From Aphidius gifuensis (Eukaryota; Arthropoda; Insecta; Hymenoptera; Braconidae), in NCBI RefSeq assembly GCF_014905175.1, contig NC_057793.1:12240369-12304368 (forward strand): 64,000 bases of DNA. Reading direction: 5' to 3'. The notes beneath the pieces are model-generated. The model ran no database searches. It was given only the letters and a program-made list of their open reading frames with translations, and was not told the DNA's origin. Both the position numbers and the translations under genes were made by a program. Below, piece after piece: positions 12,900 to 24,873 of this stretch (positions are counted from its first letter, which is position 1; every line of letters begins with the position of its first letter).

Positions 12900-13850
12900 A
12901 ACAAATTCGAAATATTATTAATTATTATTATATGAACAGAAATTTTGAACAAATGATATTAAAAAAATTGAAATATTTGAACCAAATTCTAAATATTGTT
13001 AAATATTATTATATAAGTATTAATAATAAACGAGGGAGTATTGAAGAATCAAAATATTTGGAAAAAATTCTAAATATTATCGATTGTTATTGTATAAATA
13101 ATAATTATAAGCAAATAATATTCAAAAAAAATTTTTTAAATATTTGAAACAAATTCAAAATATTGTTACTTATTATCGTATAAATAAAAACTATAAGCAA
13201 ATGGTATTAAAAAATTAAAATATTTGAAGCAAATTCAAAATATTATTAATTATTATTGTATAAATAGTAATTATAAACAAATGATAATAAAAAATTAAAA
13301 TATTTGAAACAAATTCGAAATATTATTAATTATTATTGTATGAATAATTATTATAAACAAAAGAAATATTAAATTTACAATTATTTATGCTAAATTAAAG
13401 TATTCTTAATTATTACTATGTCAGTAGTAAGTATTTCAAAGGGAAATCTTGAATTTTCAATTATTTAAACAAAATCAAAATATCATCAATTATTCTTGTG
13501 TAAATAATTGATTATTCCAAAAGAAATATCAAATTTCCAATTATTTGTGCAAAATCAAAATATTCTTAATATTACTATGTCAGTAATAATTATTAAAAAG
13601 AGGAATCATAAATTTTCAATTATTTAAACAAAATCGAAATATCATCAATTGGTATTGTGTAAATAATTTATTATCCCAGAAGAAATATTAAATTTGAAAT
13701 TATTTGTGCAAAATCAAAATGATCTTAATTATTACTATGTCAGTAATGATTATTAAAAAGGGGAATCTTAAATTTTCAATTATTCCAACAAAATCGAAAT
13801 ATCATTAATTATCATTGTGTAAATAATTAATTATCGAAATTCAATCTATT
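12900..13850. repeat. AT-rich tandem array 3 (about 75-80 bp units)
   Basis: About twelve units, each with AAATTTTCAATTATTTAAACAAAATCGAAATAT, then ATTATTNTGTAAATAATNATTAT. The right edge is a conserved CCCCCACTCACTTACATTGTTTGTTG, which resembles the edge of array 2 at 8325. Short open frames inside are accidental. Confidence 0.75.
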
Positions 13851-13859
13851 TTGCCCCCA

Positions 13860-15105
13860 CTCACTTACATTGTTTGTTGTATCATAATCATCATTGGGAT
13901 CAGTGTTTCACTCAAAATTAATGATAAATTAAAAAAAAATTAAATATTACAATTTTTTTTGTAAATATTAAAAGAACAAGTATTTTAAAATTATTTATGC
14001 AGTTAATCTCAAGAAAACAATAGAAGGGTAGGGAGACAAATTTGCGTAATGTAGGGAGAGGTAAAAAGGAACCTGAAAAATCCGCGATATATATTTCACA
14101 AAAATATCAATTTAAATAACAATCAAAAATAATTTTATCGACACTCAAAATTTTGTATATCGGAGCACAGTTTATTATAAAGACAATGTATATTACTTCC
14201 ACAAAGAAACCCATTACAAAAATTATGAATGATTTATAATATCCCAAATACACGATCGCGCGTCGTTATTTAAAGTGAGAGAGACCTTGGACCATTCCGT
14301 TATTACGGAGTCAACGTAAGCTTTCTAAGAAAACGACCCAGCACATAACATGCTACGAAACCCAAAATTTGAGCGCCTGGATTGAGATGCAATCCAGCCG
14401 TTAATTCTTTTATTCACTGACTCTATTATCACGTAATAATGATGCGTGGATTCTATGTCAACTATCTTACATAATTGTTATACATATAATAACACAAGCA
14501 CTTATTTAATTTAAACAATGGTACTTACATTAGATGTCTATTTAATAGCTTAAAACTGGTGACGGCGTGTACCTTGACCTCGACCTTGACCTTAGTTTCG
14601 TGTAGCGTGAATTATTGGTTGTAGCAACTATTTTATTTCCAATAAAATAATTAGTTAATTATTTATATATATATTTATATTAATATATTGGAGCGCAATC
14701 CAATATGAAAATTATTTGTATAGAAATCAACGGTATGACTACACAAGACCGTGTACATTCACTTGCACTGACTTTACGGATTACGGCCTGTCACTGGTAC
14801 TTTTATTTAATTTACTACTTGTTTAAACGTGTTACTGACTCCTATAAAATGTAGTCAAACCAAAAGTATGACCACGAGGTAGTTAATTTTTAAATTATTA
14901 TATTATAAAAAATTTTTATAATATTATATTATAAAAAAATAAAAAGCTTTTTGAGCTAGAAGAGCGGTGTCCTGGTCGACTAACAGAGGGGATCGTTCGG
15001 GGATGTTTGGTTTTCCTTGGTTTATTTTCCATTTTCCTTATGTCGCTTGTGTCTTATTGGTCGGCCTATATGGTCCGACTTTAATTTATTATTTAATATT
15101 ATTTA
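13860..15105. other. Gene-less AT-rich spacer
   Basis: No gene or RNA recognised. Landmarks are a short ACCTTGACCTCGACCTTGACCTT run near 14570 and a self-complementary ATTATAAAAAATTTTTATAAT stretch near 14900. Some of it may be flank or LTR of the gag relic to the left. Confidence 0.4.
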
Positions 15106-15109
15106 TAAT

Positions 15110-15182
15110 TACGAGATCACTTTGCGCGCGTTGCGTTTAATCACGATGAAGAAATAGTTTTTCGAAAATAATTATCACACTC
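15110..15182. repeat. CGAGATCAC-type direct repeat, copy 1
   Basis: Begins ACGAGATCACTTTGCGCGCGTTGCG and ends in an ATTATCACAC-like motif. A second copy is at 15844-15926 (ACGAGATCACTGGGCGCGCTTCGCG). The pair brackets the 18-bp minisatellite. Confidence 0.6.
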
Positions 15183-15189
15183 TTTCCAT

Positions 15190-15530
15190 ATGTATTACTT
15201 GCCTCATACATATTGGTTACCCCATACGTATAACTCGCCTCATACGTATTGCTTACCCCATACGTATTGCTTACTCGATACGTATTCGTTACCCCATACG
15301 TATTACTTGCCTCATACGTATTGCTTACCGCATACGTATTACTTGCTTTATACGTATTGCTTACTCCATGCGTATTCGTTACCCCATACGTATTACTTGC
15401 CTCATACGTATTGCTTACCGCATACGTATTACTTGCTTTATACGTATTGCTTACCCCATACGTATTACTTACGCCATACTTATTACTTGCCTCATACGTA
15501 TTGCTTACCCCATACGTATTATATATATAC
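15190..15530. repeat. 18-bp minisatellite
   Basis: About 19 head-to-tail copies of CATACGTATTGCTTACCC and variants (TTACTTGCCT, TTCGTTACCC). Because 18 is divisible by three, several frames stay open and give apparent proteins with period-six repeats (for example LPHTYC). These frames are a consequence of the repeat, not evidence of a gene. Confidence 0.95.
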
Positions 15531-15589
15531 CTATATTCATTATCAGAAAAAAAAATAATAATTATAAGCTATAACATAAATACTTATTT

Positions 15590-15850
15590 TAATTCAAGCA
15601 GAAATCTGTCAAATACTAAAATAATGAATCTTGATTTCAAAATATATAAATGATGTAATTTGTTGATTTCCCTGACGACAAAAAAAAAAAAAATTGTGTA
15701 AGAGTGACTGAGAAAGAAAATTTGTTTATTTATATTTCATTAACAACAGACAAAGAAAAAATGACAAATGACATGAGAGTGACAGAGAAAACAAAATAAC
15801 CACCAAATATTCGGAAGATCGATGACAACTGTCCTTTTTATATAACGAGA
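15590..15850. repeat. Flanking direct repeat, left copy
   Basis: Matches 21655-21885 in the same orientation. Shared landmarks are AATCTGTCAAAT, AAAGAAAATTTGTTTATTTAT, ACAAATGACATGAGA and GGAAGATCGATGACA. The two copies sit on either side of long repeat copy B, so B was inserted in, or duplicated with, this sequence. Confidence 0.7.
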
Positions 15851-15926
15851 TCACTGGGCGCGCTTCGCGCGCCTGTTTTACTTATGAAAATGAGAAGATA
15901 GTTTTTTGAAAAATATTATCACAATC
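15844..15926. repeat. CGAGATCAC-type direct repeat, copy 2
   Basis: Second copy of the sequence at 15110-15182. It carries a perfect GCGCGCTTCGCGCGC inverted repeat that could form a hairpin. Confidence 0.55.
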
Positions 15927-16237
15927 ATACTTTCTCTTGATGTCATTATTCATTGAGCTATTTTGTAAAAATAGTAATTCACATTTATGTTTCAATTATT
16001 TTCATTGTTATTTAGTAATAATTTAAAAAAAAACAACAACACTCTGTTCACACGAATAAAAGACAATTTTTAGGAAAGATAGAGTTTAATCAAATTCGTA
16101 CAGCCACTGTTGAAGCAAAACTCATTTCTTTATGACATTTTTGTGGATGTTTAGTTCGAATATTTTTTATTCTACTATTCAGTTTTTTATGGCTGAGTAT
16201 GTTTGATAACTTAATCATTCAGTTACAAAAAGAGCAA

Positions 16238-19200
16238 ACTATAATTATGTTTTCTTATGTCTTTTAAAAAACCCTTCTTATAATTTACCCATAATACTTT
16301 ATTCATCAAAGTCTCGATCACTTTATTTTCGATTCTTTTATTTCTGTGATGCAATTCCCAATTAATTAATTAAACATTCATTTCAAAATTACTCATGTTC
16401 ATAATAAAATATTTCTAAATAGAATTTTCCTGAAATCATGATTCCTATATTCAAAAAACACCTCATGAAAAAAACTACAGGAAAAAAAAAATGTAAATTT
16501 TATAAATTAATATGGTTAAGCTTGTGTTTTATTTTTTTGAATTGTAAAATTCATATTAAAAAAATATAAAAACACGTCTCCGTTTTTTCATTTTATTAAT
16601 AGGTAATTTTCACTTGATTTTGTCCTTAGATTCTTCTTTTCCTCCGTAAAATATTAATTATACAATTTTTTTATAATAAATTTTACTTTTCATTTTTGTC
16701 CGTGCAGTACTTCTATCCTAAAAAATTTTAAAATCAATTTTGAATCTTTTTTATATTTGCTATAACTTGTACACGAAATACGACGTTTCCTGCTTCAAGT
16801 CATGTACATAAAATATATATTTCTGAATAGAATTTTTGTGAAACTATGAATCTGAGACTTCAAACTCACCCTCAATAAAAATCTCCGAACAATTTCATAA
16901 AATGATTATAACTCTTTATTTTATGCAATTTTATATTTACCACGACTTGTAGATAAAATAAATTCAAAAAGTGGCTAATATTTCGTTTTTCTTGAGCCAT
17001 TTGTCAAATCATAAACTAAAGATCTGAAAAATCATGCGCCTATTTTAAAATCTTCTTTTTCAATTATTTTTCATTAATGTTGATTATTAATTTTCAAAAA
17101 AATTTCGACATTATATTTTCACGAATAACATATAATTTATAAAACAATGAAATTTCCGGCAACCTTTGTCGAAAAAGCATCCATTTCTTTATAACATTTT
17201 TGTGCTTACTTCAAACATTTTCCATTTTACTATTCCGTTTTCAGGGGTATGTATATTTGTGATTAATTAATCATTTATTCACACAGAGCGAATTATTATG
17301 TTCTTAAGTATTTTAAAAGAAAAATTCTTCTTTATAAATATGATCCCGAGTGGAAATCTGGTCAGGCTAGCCTGATTTGACTTCAAGTCTTGATTGAGAC
17401 TTGATTAATGTTCCCTTAACACTGGAAGCCTGATCGAAATTTGATCAATATTTGATCAAGATGCTTGATTAAAGATAACTCCATCAAGATTGGATCAAGG
17501 AACCCTTAACTCATCCTTATTAACCCAGGTAGAAAACTTCCGTCGGCCCGACTGTCGGCCGACTGAGTGTCCCGACTTATTAAGTCGGAGGAAAGTCGGG
17601 ATTTCAGTCGGGCCGACGTCGGATATTCTGTTAAATTCCCTTAAAGTAAAAAATTTAGAATATCGATTGCATTTTCCAAAAGAAACTAAATTGTTGATAG
17701 ATAGACTATTTATGTTTGTAATTTGTTTCTAATCATAAATATTTTTCAATAGATTAAGCATAATTTTTTGTTTTACTCGAATTAACATTAAAATGACAGC
17801 TTGAGGTTATAGTCGAGATTTTAGACGACATTTATGAGAAAAAGGTTCTCATCCAATTACTATATATCGAAATAACTCAGCCTGCTGTTTTACCGGCAGG
17901 CTAGCGACGAGCAATTTTAAATATGCAACTTTAACAATCATGTTCATGTTTGGATCGGTTTGGATTAAAAACAACAAGTTTAATGAATAAAAAAATCGTC
18001 TTGAATATTGTATTAAAATATAATTACCGATTGTTTTAACATCTGTATATTGTATTGTTGACTCAGGTATATTACTATTATGATTATTATCATTATCATG
18101 TAGGAAATAAGGTAGCTAACCATACTGCTTTTCCTTGAACATTTTTATTCATTTAATAAATAAAGTACATGTAAATTTATTTAACAAAAATAGAAAAGTC
18201 CAAGGGGAAGCAGTAGCTAAGGAAAAAATGTAGCTAAGAAATTAATGTGACTAAGGAAGTATTTCCTTGAAACATAATTTTTTGGCAACATTAATTCCTT
18301 AGCAACATTAATTCCTTAGCTACTGCTTTTCCTTGGACATTTGTATTTTTGAAAAAAAAATTTACATGTATTTTATTTATAAAATAAATAAAAAAAATCC
18401 AAGGAAAAGCAGTAACTAAAGAAAAGATGTAGCTAAGGAATTAATGTGACTCAGGAATTATTTCCTTGGAACATAATTCTTTGGCAACATTAATTCCTTA
18501 GCCACATTAATTCCTTAGCTACATTTTTTCCTTAGCTACTGCTTTTCCTTGGACATTTGTATTTTTAAAAAATAAATTTACATGTATTTTATTTATAAAA
18601 TAAATAGAAAATGTCCAAGAAAAAGCAGTAGCTAAGGAAAAGATGTAGCTAAGGAATTGAGGTTGCCAAAGAATTATGTTTTAAGGAAATAATTCTTTAG
18701 TCACATTAATTCCTTAGCTACATCTTTTCCTTAGCTACTGCTTTTCCTTGGACATTTTTTATTTTTTTTATAAATAAAATACATGTAAATTTTTTTTTTA
18801 AAAATACAAATGTCCAAGGAAAAGCAGTAGAAAAAGATGTGTAAGGAATTAATGTGACTAAAATTATTTCCTTAAAACATAATTCTTTGCAACCTCAATT
18901 CCTTAGCTACATCTTTTTCTTAGCTGCTGCTTCTTGGACATTTGTAATTTAAAATAAATTTACATGTATTTTATTCATAAAATGAATAAAAATGTCCAAG
19001 GAAAAGCAGTAATAAAGATAATACTTAAAAACATAATTCTTTGGCAACCTCAATTCCTTCGCTACATCTTTTCCTTAGCTACTGCTTTTTCTTGGACATT
19101 TGTAATTTAAAAAATAAATTTACATGTATTTTATTTATAAAATAAATAAAAAATGTCCAAGGAAAAGCAGTAGCTAAGGAATTAATGTGACTAAGGAATT

Positions 19201-21530
19201 ATTTTTTGAAACATAATTCTTTGGAAACCTCAATTCCTTAGCTACATCTTTTCCTTAGCTACTGCTTTTCCTTGAACATTTTTCATTTTTTTTATAAATA
19301 AAATACATGTAAATTTTTTTTTTTAAAATACAAATGTCCAAGGAAAAGCAGTAGCTACGGAAAAGATGTAGCTGAGGAATAGAAGTTGCCAAAGAATTAT
19401 GATTCAAGGAAATAATTCCTTAGTCACATTAATTCCTTAGCTACTGCTTTTCCTTGGACATTTTTTATTTATTTTATAAATAAAATACATGTAAATTTAT
19501 TTTTTAAATTACAAATGTCCAAAAAGAAAAAGATAACATTAATTGAGATTTCCAAAGAATTATGTTTCAAAAAATAATTCCTTAGTCACATTAATTCCTT
19601 AGCTACTGCTTTTCCTTGGACATTTTTTATTTATTTTATAAATAAAATACATGTAAATTTATTTTTTAAATTACAAATGTCCAAGAAAAAGCAGTAGCTA
19701 AGGAAAAGATGTAGCGAAGGAATTGAGGTTGCCAAAGAATTATGTTTTAAGAAAATAATTCCTTAGCTACTGCTTTTCCTTGGACATTTTTTATTCATTT
19801 TATGAATAAAATACATGTAAATTTATTTTCTAAATTACAAATGTCCAAGAAAAAGCAGCAGCTAAGGAAAAGATGTAGCTAAGGAATTGAGGTTGCCAAA
19901 GAATTATGTTTTAAGGAAATAATTCTTTAGTCACATTAATTCCTTAGCTACATCTTTTCCTTAGCTACTGCTTTTCCTTGGACATTTTTTATTTTTTTTA
20001 TAAATGAAATACATGTAAATTTTTTTTTTAAAAATACAAATGTCCAAGAAAAAGCAGTAGCTAAGGAATTAATGTTGCTAAGGAATTAATGTTACCAAAA
20101 AATTATGTTTCAAGGAAATACTTCCTTAGTCACATTAATTCCTTAGCTACATTTTTTCCTTAGCTACTGCTTCCCCTTGAACTTTTCTATTTTTGTTAAA
20201 TAAATTTACATGTATTTTATTTATTAAATGAATAAAAATGTTCAAGGAAAAGCAGTATGGTTAGCTACCTTATTTCCTACATGATAATGATAATAATCAT
20301 AATAGTAATATACCTGAGTCAACAATACAATATACAGATGTTAAAACAATCGGTAATTATATTTTAATACAATATTCAAGACGATTTTTTTATTCATTAA
20401 ACTTGTTGTTTTTAATCCAAACCGATCCAAACATGAACATGATTGTTAAAGTTGCATATTTAAAATTACTCGTCGCTAGCCTGCCGGTAAAACAGCAGGC
20501 TTAGTATTTTCGATATACAGTAATTGGATGAGAACCGTTTTCTCATAAATGTCGTCTAAAATCTCGACTATAACCTCAAGCTGTCATTTTAATGTTAATT
20601 CGAGTAAAACAAAAAATTATGCTTAATCTATTGAAAAATATTTATGATTAGAATGATTAGAAACAAATTACAAACATAAATAGTCTATCTATCAACAATT
20701 TAGTTTCTTTTGGAAAATGCAATCGATATTCTAAATTTTTTACTTTAAGGGAATTCAACAGAATATCCGACGTCGGCCCGACTGAAATCCCGACTTCCTC
20801 CGACTTTATTAAGTCGGGCACGACACATATTTTTCTACCTGGGAAGGCCAGCCTGATCAAAAATTGATCAAGGAAACCTTAACTTATCCTTAATAAGGCT
20901 AGCCTGATCAAGAATTGATCGAGAAAACCTTAACTTATCCTTAATAAGGCCAGCCTGATCAAGAATTGATGAAGAAAACCTTAACTTCTCTTTATTAAGG
21001 CCAGCCTGATCAAAGAACTTCTTCAAAAAAATTGCCTAGCTTAAATACATGAAAATCTTGTGAGACTAATAAATATTTTCCAATGAAATTTTAGTGAGAT
21101 CATGACTAATATCAAGACGACACCAACATATTATTACCTTTAAAGTTTCGAATCCTCATTTTATTTGTTTCAATTTCTTTTCATTACATAATTCACCACA
21201 ACTTCTAAACAAAGTGTGACATGACTCATTTTCGTGAATTATTTATAAGATGTGAAAGAAGAAATTATAAAAATAAACACCTATGCCATTAATCATATCA
21301 ACATGACCAGTTCTATCAATAAATTATAACAGTCATATATTTATCAATAGTTATACTGAAATAATCAGTTTTTTTACTTAAAGAGACATGTATATATGTA
21401 TATATATATTCTACTTTTTTGTCAAAATAGAATGATTACATTTTCAATTGTCAATAAAATTGTGAATAAAATGATTCCGTTTTTTTTTTTTTTGTTTCTA
21501 AATAGAATGTATGTGGATATTATATAGATA
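16238..21530. repeat. Dispersed long repeat, copy B, split by a foldback element
   Basis: Collinear with copy A (bases 1-1970) across 16238-17523 and again across 20844-21530. The middle, 17524-20843, is an inserted foldback element absent from copy A. Copy A therefore shows the empty site and fixes the insertion boundaries. Confidence 0.85.
17524..20843. mobile_element. 3.3-kb foldback transposable element with internal repeat array
   Basis: Starts CCCAGGTAGAAAA and ends TTTTCTACCTGGG. Comparison with the empty site in copy A (near 1281) shows a 2-bp AA target duplication at 17522-17523 and 20844-20845. The arms (about 17524-18250 and 20120-20843) are long near-perfect inverted repeats. Their outer 100 bases are rich in GTCGGNCCGAC motifs. 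The centre (18250-20120) is a ladder of alternately inverted copies of a 150-200 bp unit containing GTCCAAGGAAAAGCAGTAGC and TAAGGAATTAATGTGAC. No transposase frame is present, so it is non-autonomous. The mirrored short open frames at 17490 and 20860 are the same sequence in the two arms. Confidence 0.9.
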
Positions 21531-21654
21531 CATATTTTTATTTTCTTGTACATAAGCCTATTGATTTTTCCATCATCATATTAATAAAGTTATATATAAA
21601 TCAGTTCATTTATTATCAATAAAAACAGTTATTATAATTTAAAGACTATTTTTG

Positions 21655-21885
21655 GTTCAAGCGATCTGTCAAATCTTGATTTTAAAATATATAAACAAAT
21701 AAATTTATTGATTACCTTAACGACGGGAAAAAAAAAAAAAATGTGAGTGACTGAGAAAGAAAATTTGTTTATTTATTTCATTAACAACCGACAAAGACAG
21801 AATGACAAATGACATGAGAATGACAAAGAAAACCAAATAACCAATCAAATCTTAGGAAGATCGATGACAAGTGTCCTTTTTATAT
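21655..21885. repeat. Flanking direct repeat, right copy
   Basis: Direct copy of 15590-15850. Sequence similarity ends sharply after GTCCTTTTTATATAA, near 21887, just before the possible left end of the Polinton region. Confidence 0.7.
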
Positions 21886-21906
21886 AAGGATAAATATATA
21901 TATATG

Positions 21907-22011
21907 ATGATAATTATAACAACAATAATTTCGATAATATTATCAATTATTCACGATAGTATTGATATTAATAATAATATCTATAATAATTATATTGTAA
22001 ATATAAATACA
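21907..22011 (+). repeat. ~105-bp inverted repeat, left member
   Basis: Matches the reverse complement of 52326-52432 with about six differences; both contain ATAATTATAACAACAATAAT. AT-rich but too specific for a microsatellite match alone. The pair brackets the Polinton genes. Whether it is a remnant of the terminal repeats is uncertain. Confidence 0.5.
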
Positions 22012-22019
22012 GTACATTT

Positions 22020-22760
22020 TTTCTATGAGAAATTTTTTATAAGCAACTCCCGGCAAAATTCATAAAACTCGCGGAGGTTGCTTCGTCCTCCATAAAAGGA
22101 CGTTTTTACAGAAGTTTTTAATAGTGCAAAAGAAGGCACTGGCAAAAACTCGTAATAGAATTAAGATAAAAACTTTGTTTCAGGCTAAAAAAACGCGCCA
22201 GCAGTATAGCAATAAGAACTCTGGATCGACCTCCTGTAGTGTTTTATTGTTCTTCGCTGTTGAGGTTCTATTTTTCTTCAGAGCAGGGCCTGTACTTCAC
22301 GATGGAAGGTATACTATACTTCACAGTGAGGAATTCAGAGTTCAGTGTATGCTTCATGAATTCAGTTAAGGATAAGGATGATAAGGATGAGTGTGGCTGA
22401 AAATGGATGTAGATAAAGAAGAGCCCTGTTTTTAAATGATGATTTAATTTTATAATAACAATTGAATCAATTTGTTGTAAGTGTACCTCTGTACAAATTT
22501 ATATTTTTATTATTTCAACCATTTATTTCAAATATTATTTCGATGATACCGAATTCAGGCCCGGGCACCTCATGGTGCCCCCCGTGGCAGCTTATTACGG
22601 ATTATGGCCATCATGACCGTCCGTAGTCATTCTTTTTTTTGACTCGTTTCGTCTAGTTTTGCCATGTTCAAAATAAGGGACTTCTTAAGTGAAACTTCTT
22701 TCGGAGTATGTGGTTGCATGTCACGCTGAATATCTCGCTGAATAACAATAATAATAATAA
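22020..22760. other. Spacer with a short GC-rich part
   Basis: No convincing gene. An 81-codon frame at 22124-22369 has no recognisable domain. Near 22556-22610 there is a GC-rich patch with the hairpin GGCACCTCATGGTGCC. Confidence 0.35.
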
Positions 22761-22762
22761 AA

Positions 22763-22835
22763 AGATCTGGTAACGTTTGTATGGGGGTGTTGCCCACGTT
22801 ACCGTTGAAAATTCGAAATTTTCAATACTCCGGCC
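22763..22835 (+). repeat. 75-bp dispersed motif, copy 1
   Basis: Contains CTGGTAACGTTTGTATGGGG, CCCACGTTACCGTTGAAAAT and CAATACTCCGGCC. Other copies are at 49096-49173 (minus) and 50488-50568 (plus). GGTAACG and CGTTACC can pair as a hairpin. Confidence 0.8.
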
Positions 22836-22879
22836 GTGTTAAATTTTATCTGTTAAATGATTTTTGAAAGTAACAATAC

Positions 22880-23830
22880 AATAATAGTACATTTTTTTTT
22901 AATTTTCTCAAAATCAATTTTTTTTTTTTTTTTTGGCTCAAATTACTAACTTTTGTTAGGATCAACGGAATGACTCCAAATTAGGCTAAAAAAACGTGGT
23001 TTTCAAAACTCTATCGCCCCTCAAGGGGTTTATCCTGATTCCAATGGTCAATTTTTTTTTATTTTTGAAAAAAAAATTACGAAAATATTTCAAAAATTCT
23101 ATTTTTTACAATTTTATAAAAACTATAATTTTTTTGAAAAAAGTTCCGAGTAAAAGTTGTAGAATTTTTACAACACATGCTTTTTAAGTCTTACACAAAG
23201 TATCTAGGACGATTTTGTCGAAAGTTAGAGCGTTTTTCAGAAATTACTCGAAAACTAAGAAAGCAATAACTTTTTATAAAATTGTAGTAGAGACTTCGTA
23301 TTAGGCTCAAATGATGCGTCTTCTAAAATTCCATCGCCCCTCATGAGAAAGAGCATTATGTGTTCAGTAACTTTTTTTTAAAAAAAAAAAAACTAAATTA
23401 AAAAAAAAAAAAAAATTGATTTTTTAAAATTTTTTATGAAAAATGTGATTCATAGATCAAAATTTTCTCGAAAAGGCGATAGATTTTTCGAGTACGCATG
23501 TTTTAAGCCTAATAAGAAGTCTCTAACACCATTTCATCACGAGTTATTGTTTGCCTAAAAAATGAAAACGGCACAAACTATAACTCAAAATGGAGTAGTC
23601 GCAAAGGTTTCATATTAGACTTAAAATAATCGTTTTTCAAAATTCTATAACTTTTTTAAATAAATTTTTTCCGTACAAATAGTATTTTTCGTGAAAAAAA
23701 AAAAAAAAAAAAACAGAATTAGAGGCGATAAAATTTCCAAATCCGATGTCTTTACGACAATTAGTTTAAAAGTTATGAACGTTTCTTTTTTGGGGGGGGG
23801 GGGGGATAAATCCAATACTGCGGCTGAGCC
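22880..23830. repeat. Dispersed GCGATAGAG-type repeat, copy 1
   Basis: Several 150-300 bp sub-units share TTCAAAACTCTATCGCCCCTCA, ATTAGGCTCAAAA and AACGAGTTATTGTTTGCC-like motifs. The same family occurs at 50580-51880. Both blocks follow a copy of the 75-bp motif in the same orientation. Includes a G run at about 23791. Non-coding. Confidence 0.65.
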
Positions 23831-24061
23831 TTTCGGCTTCTAGCCGCTGTAAAATGTAAAGAAGGAACTGACAATGGAGAATTGAATTGTGTTATTGAAT
23901 GAATGATACAAAACCAAATTTTTAAAAGTTGTCAATTTTTTAGAAGTATCCTTCCTTCCTTTGAATATAAGATATAAAAAAAAAAAAAATAAAGATTTAG
24001 TTTGTATAATAAAATAATAGAAACAAGTTTCAACAAGTTTTAACATGTTTAAACAGGGAAA

Positions 24062-24271
24062 ATGAATAAAAAAAAAAAATACCATCTAGATTTCATTGTT
24101 ATAAAAATTGATGAATCATCTTACAAAAATGGATTGAAAGATCAAATTTTAGAAAATTTACTAAAACATGTTCAAACAGAAATTATTTGCTTTTCTCAAA
24201 AGAATATTTTTCACATCTGTTGTTATAAATTCCAGAAAGAAGATTATAGGATCAAAAGATTAAAAGATTAG
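24062..24271 (+). CDS. Small hypothetical protein, doubtful
   Basis: A 69-codon frame from an ATG, lysine-rich at the N-terminus, with two Cys pairs (IICF and HICC) in its second half. No family recognised. AT-driven composition and lack of context make it uncertain; it might be chance. The spacer 23840-24060 to its left shows nothing else. Confidence 0.15.
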   Translation: MNKKKKYHLDFIVIKIDESSYKNGLKDQILENLLKHVQTEIICFSQKNIFHICCYKFQKEDYRIKRLKD

Positions 24272-24317
24272 AGTAATAGAAAGTAAAAACTATTTTCTAA
24301 GAAGAAAAAATTTTTAG

Positions 24318-24470
24318 TTGGGATAAGCATCACCTGATTTTCCTTCTCCCACAAAATATCAACCAATCACGACGTTCCTCCACTCCTAAAAAAATTTATA
24401 GTAGGGATAAGCAAAACCTTATTTTCCTTCTCCCACAAAATATTGACCAATCACAACTTTCCCCCACTCT
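24318..24470. repeat. Two tandem ~76-bp units with CCAAT boxes
   Basis: Each unit carries GGATAAGCA, TTTTCCTTCTCCCACAAAATAT and a CCAATCAC box, and ends in a CCACTC motif. They lie 50-200 bases upstream of a TATA-containing promoter, so they could act as upstream elements. Confidence 0.65.
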
Positions 24471-24520
24471 TAGTGAAGAGAGGAAAGGGAACTTTTTGTT
24501 GGTGGGGGACCTGAGATTTA

Positions 24521-24570
24521 GTATATATTCTCGTGCACAGAGACTAAGCATCACTCATCGTTCAGTCCAT
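24521..24570 (+). promoter_or_regulatory. Candidate TATA promoter of the split small gene
   Basis: GTATATATTC at 24521 is followed about 30 bases later by TCACTC and then TTCAGTCC, both initiator-like. Downstream come a short leader and a clean splice donor. This is a plausible insect RNA polymerase II core promoter; not experimentally shown. Confidence 0.5.
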
Positions 24571-24873
24571 CAGCTGTAGTGCGTCCAGTCTCAGAAACCA
24601 ACAAGTAAGTTTTATCATATATTTATAAATTTTTATTAACTTATTGATATTACCATTGTTTTTTAAATTATTTTGTTAACTAAAAAATAACTTTTTCATT
24701 TACAGATATTAAAAATGGGATTTGCAAAAGCAAAAAAACTTCAAAAAGCTAACGAACGCAAGTCATTGAAAGATTTGAAGAGAAAAGTATGAGAATTACT
24801 AAAGTAGCGAGATTTCCAACATCAGAGTATGGTCCAGCGCTGACAGTTGAAATCGAGAATAAAAATTATGCAT

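Noticed and set aside
15190..15653. Open frames of 68-134 codons with HTYCLP-type repeats
   Set aside because: They follow from the 18-bp minisatellite, whose period keeps several frames open; no start context or homologous domain.
17490..20860. Two identical 45-residue C-termini on opposite strands
   Set aside because: They are the same inverted arm of the foldback element read from both sides, not a gene pair.
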